Shown: positions 55,118 to 63,983 of the stretch, piece after piece
Numbering within the stretch: position 1 is the first letter of the stretch
Layout of the letters: the number at the start of each line of letters is the position of its first letter
Source: Rhodospirillaceae bacterium
GTDB lineage: Bacteria > Pseudomonadota > Alphaproteobacteria > Thalassobaculales > Thalassobaculaceae
Assembly: GCA_018401495.1 (NCBI GenBank)
Contig: JAGYJX010000008.1
Coordinates: 62,001 to 126,000 of the forward strand
DNA: 64,000 bases
Direction of reading: 5' to 3'
The notes under the pieces: model-generated
Database searches by the model: none
The model's input: only the letters and a program-made list of their open reading frames with translations
Told to the model about the DNA's origin: nothing
Made by a program: the position numbers and the translations under genes

Positions 55118-56380
55118 TCAACCGCCGATCCAGTCGGGGACCCGGTCGAGGCCGATCATCGCCGAGAGGTCCTGCCGCGGCCTCACGACCGCCCAGCGAT
55201 CGCCGTCGACCAGCACTTCCGGCACCAGCGGCCGGCTGTTGTAGGTCGATGCCATGACCGCGCCGTAGGCGCCGGCGTCGCGCACGGCGAGCAGCTCGCC
55301 GGCGGCAACCGCCGGTAACGGCCGGTCCTTGGCAAGGTAGTCGCCTGACTCGCAGATCGGACCGACCACGTCGGCCGGTCCGGCATCCGGCCGATCGCGT
55401 CCGGCCACCGGTTCGATCCGGTGGTAGCCCTCGTAGAGCGTCGGCCGGATCAGGTCGTTCATCGCCGCGTCGACCACGACGTGGCGCTTGGTGACGCCGT
55501 GCTTGACCAGGATCACCCGGCTCAGCAACGCCCCGGCCGCGCCGACCAGCCAACGGCCGGGCTCGACCGCCAGCTGCACGTCGAGGTGTCCGAGCTCCTC
55601 GCCGATGATCGCCGCCAGCGCCCGCGGGTCGGGGCCGGCCTCGCCGTGGTAGCCGATACCGAGGCCGCCGCCGAGGTCGAGCAGGCGCAGCCCGTAGCCC
55701 TCGGCGCGCAGGGCGAGGGCCATCTCGCGCAGCCGTACGTAGGTCTGGCGGTAGGGCGCGAGGTCGAGCAGCTGCGAGCCGATGTGCGCCGACAGACCGA
55801 CGGCCTCCACCCCCTCCATCGCGGCGGCGCGGGCGAAGAACGCCGGCGCGCGCTCGATCGGCACGCCGAACTTGTTCTCGGCCTTGCCGGTGGTGATCTT
55901 GGCGTGGGTCCTGGCGTCGACGTCGGGGTTGACGCGCAGGCCGACCCGGGCGGTGGCGCCCTTGGAGCGCGCCACCTCGGCCAGCGTCTCGAGCTCCGGC
56001 TCGGACTCGATGTTGAACAGGTGGATGCCGGCGTCGATGGCCGCCGCCATCTCGTCGCGGGTCTTGCCGACGCCGGCGAACACGATCCGGTCGGCCGGCA
56101 CCCCGGCGGCCAGCGCCCGGGCCAGTTCGCCGCCGGAGACGACGTCGGCCCCGGCCCCGAGCTCGCGCAGCAGGGCAATGACGGCCTGGTTGCTGTTGGC
56201 CTTCACGGCGTAGTGGATCGTCGCCCCGTGCGGTGCCAGGGCGTCGGCCAGGGCCCGGTAGCGGGCCCGGATCGCACCGGCCGAGTAGACGTAGACCGGC
56301 GTGCCGACCTGGTCGGCGATGGTCGCGAGCGGCACGTTCTCGACGGCGAGCGCGGCGTCGCGGATCTCGAAGCCCTGCAT
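55118..56380 (-). CDS. lysA: Diaminopimelate decarboxylase
   Basis: The 420-residue PLP-dependent alanine-racemase-fold enzyme makes L-lysine from meso-diaminopimelate. The PLP Lys60 is in [14 protein letters not shown]. Other landmarks are [15 protein letters not shown], the glycine loop [16 protein letters not shown], the EPGRWLV motif, and [17 protein letters not shown] with the active-site Cys, then [17 protein letters not shown]. Length and motifs are standard. The ATG at 56380 has GGGGA upstream. It is the third gene of the argH-lptM-lysA operon, an arrangement conserved across many proteobacteria, and its frame is intact. Confidence 0.95.
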   Translation of the reverse strand: MQGFEIRDAALAVENVPLATIADQVGTPVYVYSAGAIRARYRALADALAPHGATIHYAVKANSNQAVIALLRELGAGADVVSGGELARALAAGVPADRIVFAGVGKTRDEMAAAIDAGIHLFNIESEPELETLAEVARSKGATARVGLRVNPDVDARTHAKITTGKAENKFGVPIERAPAFFARAAAMEGVEAVGLSAHIGSQLLDLAPYRQTYVRLREMALALRAEGYGLRLLDLGGGLGIGYHGEAGPDPRALAAIIGEELGHLDVQLAVEPGRWLVGAAGALLSRVILVKHGVTKRHVVVDAAMNDLIRPTLYEGYHRIEPVAGRDRPDAGPADVVGPICESGDYLAKDRPLPAVAAGELLAVRDAGAYGAVMASTYNSRPLVPEVLVDGDRWAVVRPRQDLSAMIGLDRVPDWIGG

Positions 56381-56408
56381 GCTGGTCCCCGGGGTTGAGC
56401 GGTGGCGG

Positions 56409-56556
56409 TCAGGAGGCGGGATACGGGCGCGGCCAGGTCGACGGCGTACCCTCGGGCGGCTCCAGCCGGCCGCGTTTGCCGCAGGCGCTCGGTCCGGCCA
56501 GCATCAGCGCGGCCAGCAGCGCCAGCAGGAGGAACGCCCGCGGCCGCGCGGCTCAC
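56409..56556 (-). CDS. lptM: Small lipoprotein, LptM (YifL)-like; frame broken
   Basis: This short gene of about 49 codons lies between argH and lysA. The readable product has a hydrophobic leader ([18 protein letters not shown]) ending in a lipobox-like Cys, then [20 protein letters not shown] and a stop at 56409. The Cys-Gly-Lys-x-Gly-x-Leu start of the mature part is the hallmark of LptM, a lipoprotein that helps mature the LPS translocon. The expected GTG start (56556) overlaps the argH stop, but one base is missing between it and the leader (near 56540), so an indel is inferred. Position in argH-lptM-lysA strongly supports the identity. Confidence 0.75.
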
Positions 56557-57989
56557 GATCCGGCTCCGTCGAGGAAGCGCGCCCGCGCCGCCGCCACCTG
56601 CTCGCGCACCCGCGCCGGGGCGGTGCCGCCGTAGCTGGTCCGGGCGTTGACCGAGGTCTCGACCGAGACCACCCGGTAGATGCGCTCGTCGAGCGCCGGA
56701 TGGGCCGCCTTCATGACGTCGAGCGGCAGGTCGGCGAGGCCGCAGCCGCGGGTCTCGGCCTCCTTGACCAGCCGTCCGCTGACGTGGTGGGCGTCGCGGA
56801 ACGCCAGCCCGGCCTCGCGCACCAGCCAGTCGGCGAGATCGGTCGCGGTCGGGAAGCCGGCCTCCACCGCGCGCCGCATGGCGGCGGGATCGGCCTCCAT
56901 GTCGGCGATCATGCCGGCGGTCGCGGCGATGCAGAGGCCGAGCGTGTCGACGGCGTCGAACAGCGGCTCCTTGTCCTCCTGCATGTCCTTGCCGTAGGCC
57001 AGCGGCAGCCCCTTCATCACCACCGCCAGCGCGGTGAAGGCGCCGAGCACCCGGCCGGACTTGCCGCGCACCAGCTCGGCGGCGTCGGCGTTGCGCTTCT
57101 GCGGCATGATCGAGCTGCCGGTCGAGAACGCGTCGGACAGCCGCACGAACCGGAACTGCTGGGTGGTCCAGAGCACCAGTTCCTCGGCCAGCCGCGACAG
57201 GTGGACCGCGCAGATGCCCGGCGGCGGCCGCCAGCTCCATCGCGAAGTCGCGGTCCGACACCGCGTCGAGCGAGTTCGCCGCCGGCCGGTCGAAGCCGAG
57301 TGCCGAGGCGGTGCGGTGGCGGTCGATCGGGTACGGCGTGCCGGCCAGCGCCGCGGCCCCGAGCGGGCTCTCGTTCAGCCGCCGGCGGGCGTCGGCGAGC
57401 CGGCCGCGGTCGCGCCCGAACATCTCGACATACGCCAGCAGGTGGTGGCCGAAGGTGACCGGCTGGGCCACCTGGAGGTGCGTGAAGCCCGGGCATGATC
57501 GTGTCCGGCGTGGCGATCGGCCTGCTCGATCAGGGCCGCCTGCAGGGCCCGCAGCTCGACGTCGAGGTCGTCGATGGCGCCGCGCACCCACAGCTTCATG
57601 TCGAGGGCGACCTGGTCGTTGCGCGACCGGCCGGTATGCAGCCGGCCGGCCGGCTCGCCGACGAGTTCGCGCAGCCGGGACTCCACGTTCATGTGGATGT
57701 CCTCCAGGGCGCGCGAGAATTTGAACCGGCCGGACTCGATTTCGCCCCAAATCTCCTCTAGACCCTGAGCGATGGCGGCGCCGTCCTCGGCCGAGACGAT
57801 CCCCTGGGCCACCAGCATCTCGGCGTGGGCCTTCGAGCCCTGGATGTCCTGCCGCCAGAAGCGCCGGTCGAAGTCGATGGACGGGTTGATGCGTTCCATG
57901 ACCTCGGCGGGCCCGGACGCGAAGCGACCGCCCCAGAGTGCGTTCGTCCGGCTCTCGGTTTCGGATGGGGCGGGAGTGTGATCGGTCAT
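56553..57989 (-). CDS. argH: Argininosuccinate lyase; frame broken
   Basis: The enzyme of about 479 residues splits argininosuccinate to arginine and fumarate in arginine synthesis. Visible blocks are [20 protein letters not shown], the substrate loop [40 protein letters not shown], and the superfamily signature [20 protein letters not shown] with its catalytic Ser. The frame shifts near 57495 and near 57225; in both places the conserved protein resumes in another frame. The ATG at 57989 has GGGAA 8 bases upstream; an in-frame ATG at 58010 with GGAG is an alternative. Its start codon overlaps that of the divergent tlpA-like gene in CATG. The stop overlaps the lptM start. Confidence 0.93.
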
Positions 57990-58587
57990 GACGGTTCCCG
58001 GTTGGCGCATCGCTCGATCTCCGTGGCGCCTCGGCCTGCTGGCCGTCGCGGTCGCCGCCTCGCTCGTGGGCGCGGTCGTCGCGGTCGGCGCGGCCTCCGG
58101 CCCGCCCGCGCTGTCGGGCGGATACGGAGCCTATGAGCCGCTTGCCGAGCCGACACCCGCCCCGAGCACCGCTTTCCTAGACCCGGACGGCCGCCCCATC
58201 AAGCTCGACGCGTACCGGGGCAGCTTGGTGTTGCTGAACCTCTGGGCGACGTGGTGCGCGCCGTGCGTGAAGGAGCTGCCGTCACTCGACCGCCTGCAGG
58301 CCGAACTCGGTGGCGATCGGTTCCGGGTCCTGCTGGTGTCGGTCGACCGCAAGGGGCTGGAGGTGGCGGCGCCGTTCCTCGAGAAGGTCGGAGTCAAGCG
58401 CCTGCGGACCGCCGCCGATCCGAAGTCCGAACTGGCCCGGGCGTTCGGGACGAGCGGGCTGCCGACGTCGATCCTGATCGGCCCGGACGGCCGCGTGCTC
58501 GGCCGGATGCTCGGCGACGCCGAATGGGACTCGCCGGAGGCCAAGGCGCTGATCTTGCACTATCTCGACTCACCGGAGGCGACCTGA
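57988..58587 (+). CDS. TlpA-like membrane-anchored thioredoxin
   Basis: The 199-residue protein has an N-terminal membrane anchor ([20 protein letters not shown]) and a periplasmic thioredoxin fold. The redox pair is Cys90/Cys93 in [19 protein letters not shown], and the cis-Pro loop is [19 protein letters not shown]. TlpA-type proteins reduce periplasmic disulfides, for example in cytochrome assembly. It is divergent from argH, an arrangement conserved in alphaproteobacteria. The start codon overlaps the argH start codon by two bases. The stop overlaps the next ATG (TGATG), coupling it to a TRAP-type binding protein. Confidence 0.9.
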   Translation: MTVPGWRIARSPWRLGLLAVAVAASLVGAVVAVGAASGPPALSGGYGAYEPLAEPTPAPSTAFLDPDGRPIKLDAYRGSLVLLNLWATWCAPCVKELPSLDRLQAELGGDRFRVLLVSVDRKGLEVAAPFLEKVGVKRLRTAADPKSELARAFGTSGLPTSILIGPDGRVLGRMLGDAEWDSPEAKALILHYLDSPEAT

Positions 58588-59639
58588 TGGGGAGGCTGGC
58601 CTTGCGATTGCCACGGCTCGATATCGGCCGTGCGGCGCTGTCCCTGGCCCTAGGCGTCGCGTTAACCGTCGGCGCTGGAGCCTCCGCTGTGTCGGCCCAG
58701 GAACCCGAGATGGCGTTCTTCCGGATCGCGACCGGCGGAGTCAACGGAACCTACTATCCGATCGGCGCGATCATCGGCAACGCCATCTCCAATCCCGCCG
58801 GCTCGCGGCCCTGCGAGGAGGGCGGCAGCTGCGGCGTGCCAAACCTGATTGCGGCGGCCGTTTCCTCCCACGGCTCGGTCGCGAACGTCGAGGCGATCGA
58901 GGCGGGGGCGATCGAGTCGGCGTTCGCCCAGGCCGATGTGGTGCACGACGCCTACTTTGCCCGTCGATCCTTCGCCGGTCGCGCGCCGATGGGCAAGCTG
59001 CGGGTGATCGCCAATCTGTTTGCCGAGCGCATGCAGGTGGTGGTCCGCAAGGACGCCGGCATCCGCGACGTCCGCGAACTTGTCGGCAAGCGGGTGTCGC
59101 TGGACGAGCCTGGCTCCGGGACCCTGCTGATGGCGCGGGTGGTTCTGGACGCCTTTGGCGTGCCGGAGAATAAACTGGTCGCGGAGTATTTGAAGCCCGG
59201 TCCGGCCGCATCGATGATGCAACGGGGCGAACTTGACGCCTTTCTGCTCGTCGCCGGGGTTCCAACCGACGTGATCGCCGACCTGGTGGCGGACGGAATC
59301 GCGGACCTGTTGCCGCTCGACGGCGCGCCGGTCGACGCGATCCTGGAGAAGCACCCGTTCGTCGCCCGATCGCCGATACCGGCGGACACCTACCGGCGCG
59401 ACGATCCGCAACTCTCCACCATCGGGGTGGGGGCGCTCTGGGTGGTCTCTGCCGACGTTCCGGAGGAGAGGGTCTACGCCATCTGCCGGGCGCTGTGGAA
59501 CGACGCCACCCGAACGCTGCTCGACGGTGGCCACCCGGCGGGCAAGCAGATCCAGCTCGCCTCGGCGCTCGACAGCGTCGACATCCCGCTGCATCCGGGC
59601 GCGGAGCGTTGCTACGCCGACATCGAGGCCATGCGCTGA
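58587..59639 (+). CDS. TAXI-family TRAP transporter solute-binding protein
   Basis: The 350-residue periplasmic binding protein has a signal peptide (LSLALGVALTVGAGASAVSA, cleavage near residue 36). The mature protein starts with the TAXI signature FFRIATGGVNGTYYPIGAII, followed by VANVEAIEAGAIESAFAQAD, ELVGKRVSLDEPGSGTLLMA and VDIPLHPGAERCYADIEAMR. TAXI proteins bind dicarboxylates or glutamate-like ligands for a DctM-type carrier. No membrane TRAP component is encoded nearby, so this appears to be an orphan. It is translationally coupled to the TlpA-like gene. A hairpin at 59669-59700 follows. Confidence 0.9.
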   Translation: MGRLALRLPRLDIGRAALSLALGVALTVGAGASAVSAQEPEMAFFRIATGGVNGTYYPIGAIIGNAISNPAGSRPCEEGGSCGVPNLIAAAVSSHGSVANVEAIEAGAIESAFAQADVVHDAYFARRSFAGRAPMGKLRVIANLFAERMQVVVRKDAGIRDVRELVGKRVSLDEPGSGTLLMARVVLDAFGVPENKLVAEYLKPGPAASMMQRGELDAFLLVAGVPTDVIADLVADGIADLLPLDGAPVDAILEKHPFVARSPIPADTYRRDDPQLSTIGVGALWVVSADVPEERVYAICRALWNDATRTLLDGGHPAGKQIQLASALDSVDIPLHPGAERCYADIEAMR

Positions 59640-59668
59640 GGGAGACCGGCGCGTCGGGGCCGGCGGCG

Positions 59669-59700
59669 CTCCCCCGGCCGGCGTGGATCCGGCCGGGGAG
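59669..59700. terminator. Terminator hairpin after the TAXI gene
   Basis: CTCCCCCGGCCGG (59669-59681) pairs with CCGGCCGGGGAG (59689-59700) around a 7-base loop, with one unpaired C. It lies 30 bases after the stop and faces the converging small gene at 59754. Confidence 0.65.
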
Positions 59701-59753
59701 AGACGCTGACGCGGGACGGTGTCCCGTGGCGGCGATCCCGGCGGCCGGTCCGG

Positions 59754-59981
59754 TTAGTGCATGGTGCCGTCGGCCAGCCGTATCGCGTGTCCCTGGATCT
59801 GCCGGCGAACCGTCGCGTCCAGATCGTCGAAGGAAGCCTGGGCCATGAGCAGGTCCATCGGGCTTCCGCTGCGTATCGCTCGCGACAGGGCTGTCGCGAT
59901 CTTGGTCTCGTCGCCGACGACATCGGCGACAGATTGAGTCAACAAGGCGAGCGCCTTGTCCGTAACCATTCTGGTCATCAT
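59754..59981 (-). CDS. Small protein of unknown function
   Basis: The 75-residue soluble protein (MMTRMVTDKALALLTQSVAD, then GDETKIATALSRAIRSGSPM) is predicted to be mostly helical with no membrane segment. GAGGGAATC directly precedes the ATG pair, and an AT-rich promoter-like region lies upstream, which together favour a real gene. I recognise no family. It stands alone on the minus strand between the TAXI terminator and a secreted-protein gene. Confidence 0.6.
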   Translation of the reverse strand: MMTRMVTDKALALLTQSVADVVGDETKIATALSRAIRSGSPMDLLMAQASFDDLDATVRRQIQGHAIRLADGTMH

Positions 59982-60000
59982 GATTCCCTCGTTCTGAAGG

Positions 60001-60055
60001 ACAATAGGCGATGACCGATTTATATAAAATTTTATCGAAAGGCAAGCGAATTACG
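60001..60055 (-). promoter_or_regulatory. AT-rich promoter region with a 12-bp palindrome
   Basis: Directly upstream of the 75-residue gene is an AT-rich stretch containing the exact palindrome ATAAAATTTTAT (60024-60035). On the minus strand the region reads TTGCCT, then 15-16 bases, then TATAAA, a plausible but imperfect sigma-70-type promoter. AT-rich segments of this sort are rare in the window. Confidence 0.4.
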
Positions 60056-60113
60056 GATGGCTGCTCGGGACCGGCGCCGCGTCGACCGCGCGGCGCCGGC
60101 TGCGGCAAGGCGA

Positions 60114-60488
60114 TCAGTCGAAGGTCGCCGAGGTGGTGTCGGTCGAGCGGTTGTACTTGATGGTGATCCGAGACACCGTGCACAAGTCGATCCCGCTCCA
60201 AACGGCGCTCGAATCGTCGTCCTCGTAGACCACCTTCAGATCCCATTTGCAGGTCTTGGAGCCCCGATCGAAGGAAATGTCGACGGACTCTCCGTCGTCC
60301 AGAATGTCCTTGCCGAGGATATCTTCTTCCCAGTCCTGCGCGGCGGCTGGCGAGACGTAGAGCTCGCTCAGGGTGTAGCCGGTCTTGTTGACCAGCGTGA
60401 AGTCCTGCTTGCCCTGTGCCCAGGCCGAAACAGACATGGCAAGACTCGCCGCGACTGTTGCCGCGCCGAACAGCATGCGCATTCCCAT
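60114..60488 (-). CDS. Small secreted protein of unknown function
   Basis: The 124-residue precursor has a clear signal peptide (LFGAATVAASLAMSVSAWAQ, cleavage near residue 25). The mature part is about 100 residues of beta-sheet character: FTLVNKTGYTLSELYVSPA, then WEEDILGKDILDDGESVDIS and FDRGSKTCKWDLKVVYEDDD, closing IDLCTVSRITIKYNRS. Two cysteines (TCKWD, DLCTV) probably form a disulfide. Relatives with this pattern are found in many proteobacteria, without known function. AGGGGA lies 7 bases upstream of the ATG. The upstream region carries inverted repeats. Confidence 0.78.
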   Translation of the reverse strand: MGMRMLFGAATVAASLAMSVSAWAQGKQDFTLVNKTGYTLSELYVSPAAAQDWEEDILGKDILDDGESVDISFDRGSKTCKWDLKVVYEDDDSSAVWSGIDLCTVSRITIKYNRSTDTTSATFD

Positions 60489-60526
60489 GGTGGCGTCCCC
60501 TAAGAAAAGATCACCCAGCAGCCGCC

Positions 60527-60563
60527 GAGTTCTTGGTCATGGTAAATTAACCACTAAGAACTC
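60527..60563. promoter_or_regulatory. Inverted repeat upstream of the secreted-protein gene
   Basis: GAGTTCTT (60527-60534) and AAGAACTC (60556-60563) are exact 8-base complements separated by 21 AT-rich bases containing GGTAAATTAACC. It lies about 40-75 bases upstream of the start at 60488, where a regulator or a structured leader would act. No regulator can be named. Confidence 0.4.
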
Positions 60564-60569
60564 GATCGG

Positions 60570-60592
60570 GTGGGCCAGCAATACTGGCCCAC
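60570..60592. terminator. Hairpin after hbd
   Basis: A perfect 9-bp stem (GTGGGCCAG with CTGGCCCAC) around a CAATA loop lies about 57 bases past the hbd stop. It probably ends the etfB-etfA-hbd transcript. Confidence 0.6.
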
Positions 60593-60648
60593 TTTACTTG
60601 AATGAGCAAATGGGATTTTTGGCATCGGCAGGCGCAACAGCCGCCAGC

Positions 60649-61518
60649 TCAGCGGGTGGGAACCGGCACCGGACCGCCGTAATCGTAGAAGCCGCGGTTG
60701 GTCTTGCGGCCGAGCCAGCCGGCCTCGACGTACTTCACCAGCAGCGGGCAGGGCCGGTACTTGCTGTCGGCCAGGCCGTCGTAGAGCACGTGCATCACCG
60801 CCAGGCAGGTGTCGAGCCCGATGAAGTCGGCGAGTTCGAGCGGGCCCATCGGGTGGTTGGCGCCCAGCTTCATGGCGGTGTCGATCGACTCCACCGAACC
60901 GACACCCTCGTACAGCGTGTACACCGCCTCGTTGATCATCGGCAGCAGGATGCGGTTGACGATGAAGGCCGGGAAGTCCTCGGCCACCGACACCGTCTTG
61001 CCGAGGCGCTGCGCCAGCGCCCGGACCGCCTCGAAGGTCGCCTGCTCGGTCTGGATGCCGCGGATCAGCTCGACCAGCTGCATCACCGGCACCGGGTTCA
61101 TGAAGTGCATGCCGACGAACCGACCCGGCCGGTCGGTGGCGGCGGCGAGGCGCGTGATCGAGATCGACGAGGTGTTGGTGGCGATGAGCGCGTCGGCGTT
61201 CAGGTGCGGAACGAGCTGCTTGAAGATGTCACGCTTGACCTCTTCGTTCTCGGTGGCGGCCTCGATCACCAGATCGCAGTCGCCGAGATCGGCCAGCGCG
61301 GTCCCGGTCGAGATGCGTGCCAGCGACGCCCGCATGTCGCCATCCGCCAGCTTGCCGCGGGCGACCTGGCGCGCGAAGTTGGCCTCGATCAACTCCCGGG
61401 ACCGGGACAACGCCTCGGGGGATACGTCGAGGAGGCGGACGTCCAGCCCGGCGGCAGAGCAGATCTGAGCGATGCCGCTGCCCATCTGCCCGGCGCCGAT
61501 CACGCCGATGCGCTGCAT
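60649..61518 (-). CDS. hbd: 3-hydroxybutyryl-CoA dehydrogenase
   Basis: The 289-residue NAD(P)-dependent enzyme interconverts acetoacetyl-CoA and (S)-3-hydroxybutyryl-CoA. The Rossmann motif is IGVIGAGQMGSGIAQI, VIEAATENEEVKRDIF follows, and the catalytic His lies in FVGMHFMNPVPVMQLVE. The NPMGPLELADFIGLD-like stretch (HPMGPLELADFIGLDT) and the C-terminal LVEAGWLGRKTNRGFY-type ending are standard. AGGAGGAG precedes the ATG. It follows etfA by 60 bases; etfB-etfA-hbd is a conserved alphaproteobacterial operon. It gives the S-isomer, whereas PhaB gives the R-isomer used for PHA. Confidence 0.94.
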   Translation of the reverse strand: MQRIGVIGAGQMGSGIAQICSAAGLDVRLLDVSPEALSRSRELIEANFARQVARGKLADGDMRASLARISTGTALADLGDCDLVIEAATENEEVKRDIFKQLVPHLNADALIATNTSSISITRLAAATDRPGRFVGMHFMNPVPVMQLVELIRGIQTEQATFEAVRALAQRLGKTVSVAEDFPAFIVNRILLPMINEAVYTLYEGVGSVESIDTAMKLGANHPMGPLELADFIGLDTCLAVMHVLYDGLADSKYRPCPLLVKYVEAGWLGRKTNRGFYDYGGPVPVPTR

Positions 61519-61578
61519 CTTCTCCTCCTGTCGGGGCGCGGGACGAACGCTCGCCGCCGCGCCGGCTCGTCCCGACGC

Positions 61579-62517
61579 TCAGGCCTTGTCGAGCGCCTGG
61601 CTCAGTTCCGGAATCGCCTTGAACAGGTCGGCCACCAGCCCGTAATCGGCGACTTGGAAGATCGGCGCTTCGTCGTCCTTGTTGATGGCGACGATCACCT
61701 TGCTGTCCTTCATGCCGGCGAGGTGCTGGATGGCGCCCGAGATGCCGACGGCGATGTACAGGTCCGGGGCCACGACCTTGCCGGTCTGGCCGACCTGATA
61801 CTCGTTCGGCACGAAGCCGGCGTCGACGGCGGCGCGCGAGGCGCCGACGGCGGCGTTCAGCTTGTCGGCGACGTCCTCGAGCATCTTGAAGTTCTCGCCG
61901 TTCTGCATGCCGCGGCCGCCCGAAATCACCACCCGGGCGCTGGTCAGCTCGGGGCGGTCCGACTTCGACAGCGCCTGCCCGACGAAGCTGGAGAGTCCCT
62001 GGTCGCCCTCGCCCGAGGCGTCCTCGACGGCGGCGGACCCGCCCTCGGCGGCGGCGGCCTCGAAGTTGGTCGCGCGCACGGTCACCACCTTGATGGCGTC
62101 CGACGACTTGACCGTCGCCAGCGCGTTGCCGGCGTAGATCGGTCGCACGAAGGTCTCGGCGTCGATCACCTCGACGATGTCGGAGACCTGGGCGACGTCG
62201 AGGAGCGCGGCGACCCGCGGCATGATGTTCTTGCCGGAATTGGTCGCGGTGGCCACCACATGGCCGTACCCCGATGCCAGCTTGGCGATCAGCGGCGCCA
62301 GGTTCTCGGCCAGCGCGTGCTCGTACTCGGCGGCGTCGACCTTGACGACCTTGCTCACCCCGGCGACCTTGGCGGCGGCCTGGGCGGCGGCGTCGCAGCC
62401 CTTGCCGGCGATCAGCACGACCACCTGGTCGCTCATCTGGCCGGCGGCGGTGACCGCGTTCAGCGTGGCCGGGCGCAGCGACCCGTTCTCGTGCTCGGCG
62501 AAGACCAGCGCGCTCAT
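61579..62517 (-). CDS. etfA: Electron transfer flavoprotein alpha subunit
   Basis: The 312-residue EtfA carries FAD and passes electrons from acyl-CoA dehydrogenases to the ETF:quinone oxidoreductase. Landmarks are [39 protein letters not shown], the FAD domain start [40 protein letters not shown], and the signature [16 protein letters not shown] with [20 protein letters not shown]. The ATG is one base past the etfB stop (TGAGATG), so translation is coupled. The frame is intact. Confidence 0.95.
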   Translation of the reverse strand: MSALVFAEHENGSLRPATLNAVTAAGQMSDQVVVLIAGKGCDAAAQAAAKVAGVSKVVKVDAAEYEHALAENLAPLIAKLASGYGHVVATATNSGKNIMPRVAALLDVAQVSDIVEVIDAETFVRPIYAGNALATVKSSDAIKVVTVRATNFEAAAAEGGSAAVEDASGEGDQGLSSFVGQALSKSDRPELTSARVVISGGRGMQNGENFKMLEDVADKLNAAVGASRAAVDAGFVPNEYQVGQTGKVVAPDLYIAVGISGAIQHLAGMKDSKVIVAINKDDEAPIFQVADYGLVADLFKAIPELSQALDKA

Positions 62518-62518
62518 C

Positions 62519-63268
62519 TCAGATCACCTTCGCTTCGTTCTTCAGCTTGGACACCAGCTCGGCCACGTCGGCGACCTTCACGCCGCCGCCGCGCTTCGGC
62601 CGGCTCGACCACCTTCAGGGTGGCGAGACGGGGGCGGGGTCGACGCCGAGATCGGCCGGGCTCGACTGGTCGATCGGCTTCTTCTTGGCCTTCATGATGT
62701 TCGGCAGCGAGGCGTAGCGCGGCTCGTTCAGGCGCAGGTCGGTGGTCACGATGGCCGGGGTCTTGACGGTGATGGTCTCGAGCCCGCCGTCGACCTCGCG
62801 GGTGACCGTCAGGGCGCCGTCGCCGATCTCGATCTTGGACGCGAAGGTCGCCTGGCTCCATCCCAGCAGGGCGGAGAGCATCTGGCCGGTCTGGTTGCAG
62901 TCGTCGTCGATCGCCTGCTTGCCCAGAATGACGATGCCCGGCTGCTCCTTCTCGACGATCGCCTTCAGCATCTTGGCGACCGCCAGGGGCTCCACCTCGC
63001 CGTCGTGCACGACGTGGATGCCGCGGTCGGCTCCCATCGCCAGCGCGGTCCGGATGGTCTCCTGCGCCTGGCTCGGGCCGATCGAGACCGCGACGATCTC
63101 CGTGGCCTTGCCGGCCTCCTTCATGCGGATCGCCTCCTCGACGGCGATCTCGTCGAAGGGGTTCATCGACATCTTCACGTTCGCGAGCTCGACTCCGCTC
63201 TGGTCCGCCTTGACGCGAACCTTAACGTTGTAGTCGATCACCCGCTTGACGGGGACGAGTACCTTCAT
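62519..63268 (-). CDS. etfB: Electron transfer flavoprotein beta subunit; frame broken
   Basis: The 249-residue EtfB binds AMP and pairs with EtfA. Recognisable parts are [59 protein letters not shown], and the signature [20 protein letters not shown]. The frame shifts near 62630 and back near 62600; the restored tail reads ATLKVVEPA, then [20 protein letters not shown] and a stop at 62519. The two shifts compensate, and the total of 750 bases gives exactly the usual 249 residues, which points to two opposite single-base errors. GAGGGAGCC precedes the ATG. Confidence 0.93.
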
Positions 63269-63406
63269 GGCTCCCTCGGTCTGTCCGGGATATCGTCCGA
63301 TCTCCGCCGGGCGACCCCGCTCTTTAGAAAGCGCCCCCCGACGTGTCAAGGTGACGCAGCGGAAGTGTTGCGCGGCGGCGCCGGGTCGGCGCCTCGCCGC
63401 TGCTGG

Positions 63407-63983
63407 TCAGCGGTTGCCTCCCGGGACCCACAGAACGTCTTCCCGACCCCGGTCGTTGACCCAGCGGGCCAGCACGAACAGGTGGTCGGACAGCCGGTTC
63501 ACGTACCGGACCGCCTCCGGGTTGATCGGTTCGCTCTCGGCGAGCGCGGTGATCTCGCGCTCGGCCCGTCGGGCGACGGTCCGGGCGAGGTGAAGGTAGG
63601 CCGCGGTCGGCCGACCACCCGGCAGGATGAAGGAGTCGAGCGGCGACAGCTCGGCGTTCAGCGCGTCGATCTCCGGCTTCCAGCCGGGTTACCTGGGCGG
63701 CCACGATCCGCAGCGGCGGGTATTTCGGGTCGGGCGCTTCCGGGGTGCAGAGGTCGGCGCCCAGGTCGAACAGGTCGTTCTGGATGCGGGCCAGCATGGC
63801 GTCGGTGTCGGGGCCGCCGTCGGCGGCCGCGCTCAGGCGCGCCAAGCCGATCACGGCGTTGGCCTCGTCGACGGTGCCGTAGGCGGACGGCCGCGGGGAA
63901 TGCTTGGCAACCCGCGTTCCGTCGCCGAGCGAGGTTTGCCCCTGGTCGCCGCCGCGCGTGTAGATCCGGGTAAGCCTGACCAT
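63407..63983 (-). CDS. pduO: ATP:cob(I)alamin adenosyltransferase, PduO type; frame broken
   Basis: The enzyme of about 192 residues transfers the adenosyl group of ATP to cob(I)alamin, making adenosylcobalamin. The N-terminal ATP-binding motif is IYTRGGDQGQTSLGDGTRV, followed by YGTVDEANAVIGLARL, LARIQNDLFDLGADL, FILPGGRPTAAYLHLART, VARRAEREITALAE and VNRLSDHLFVLARWVND. The frame shifts near 63687, after VTRLEA; the restored protein ends VPGGNR with the stop at 63407. It is upstream of etfB-etfA-hbd, a known alphaproteobacterial arrangement. Its product is the cofactor of NrdJ. The preceding bases (to 64000) may hold the end of another minus-strand gene. Confidence 0.92.
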
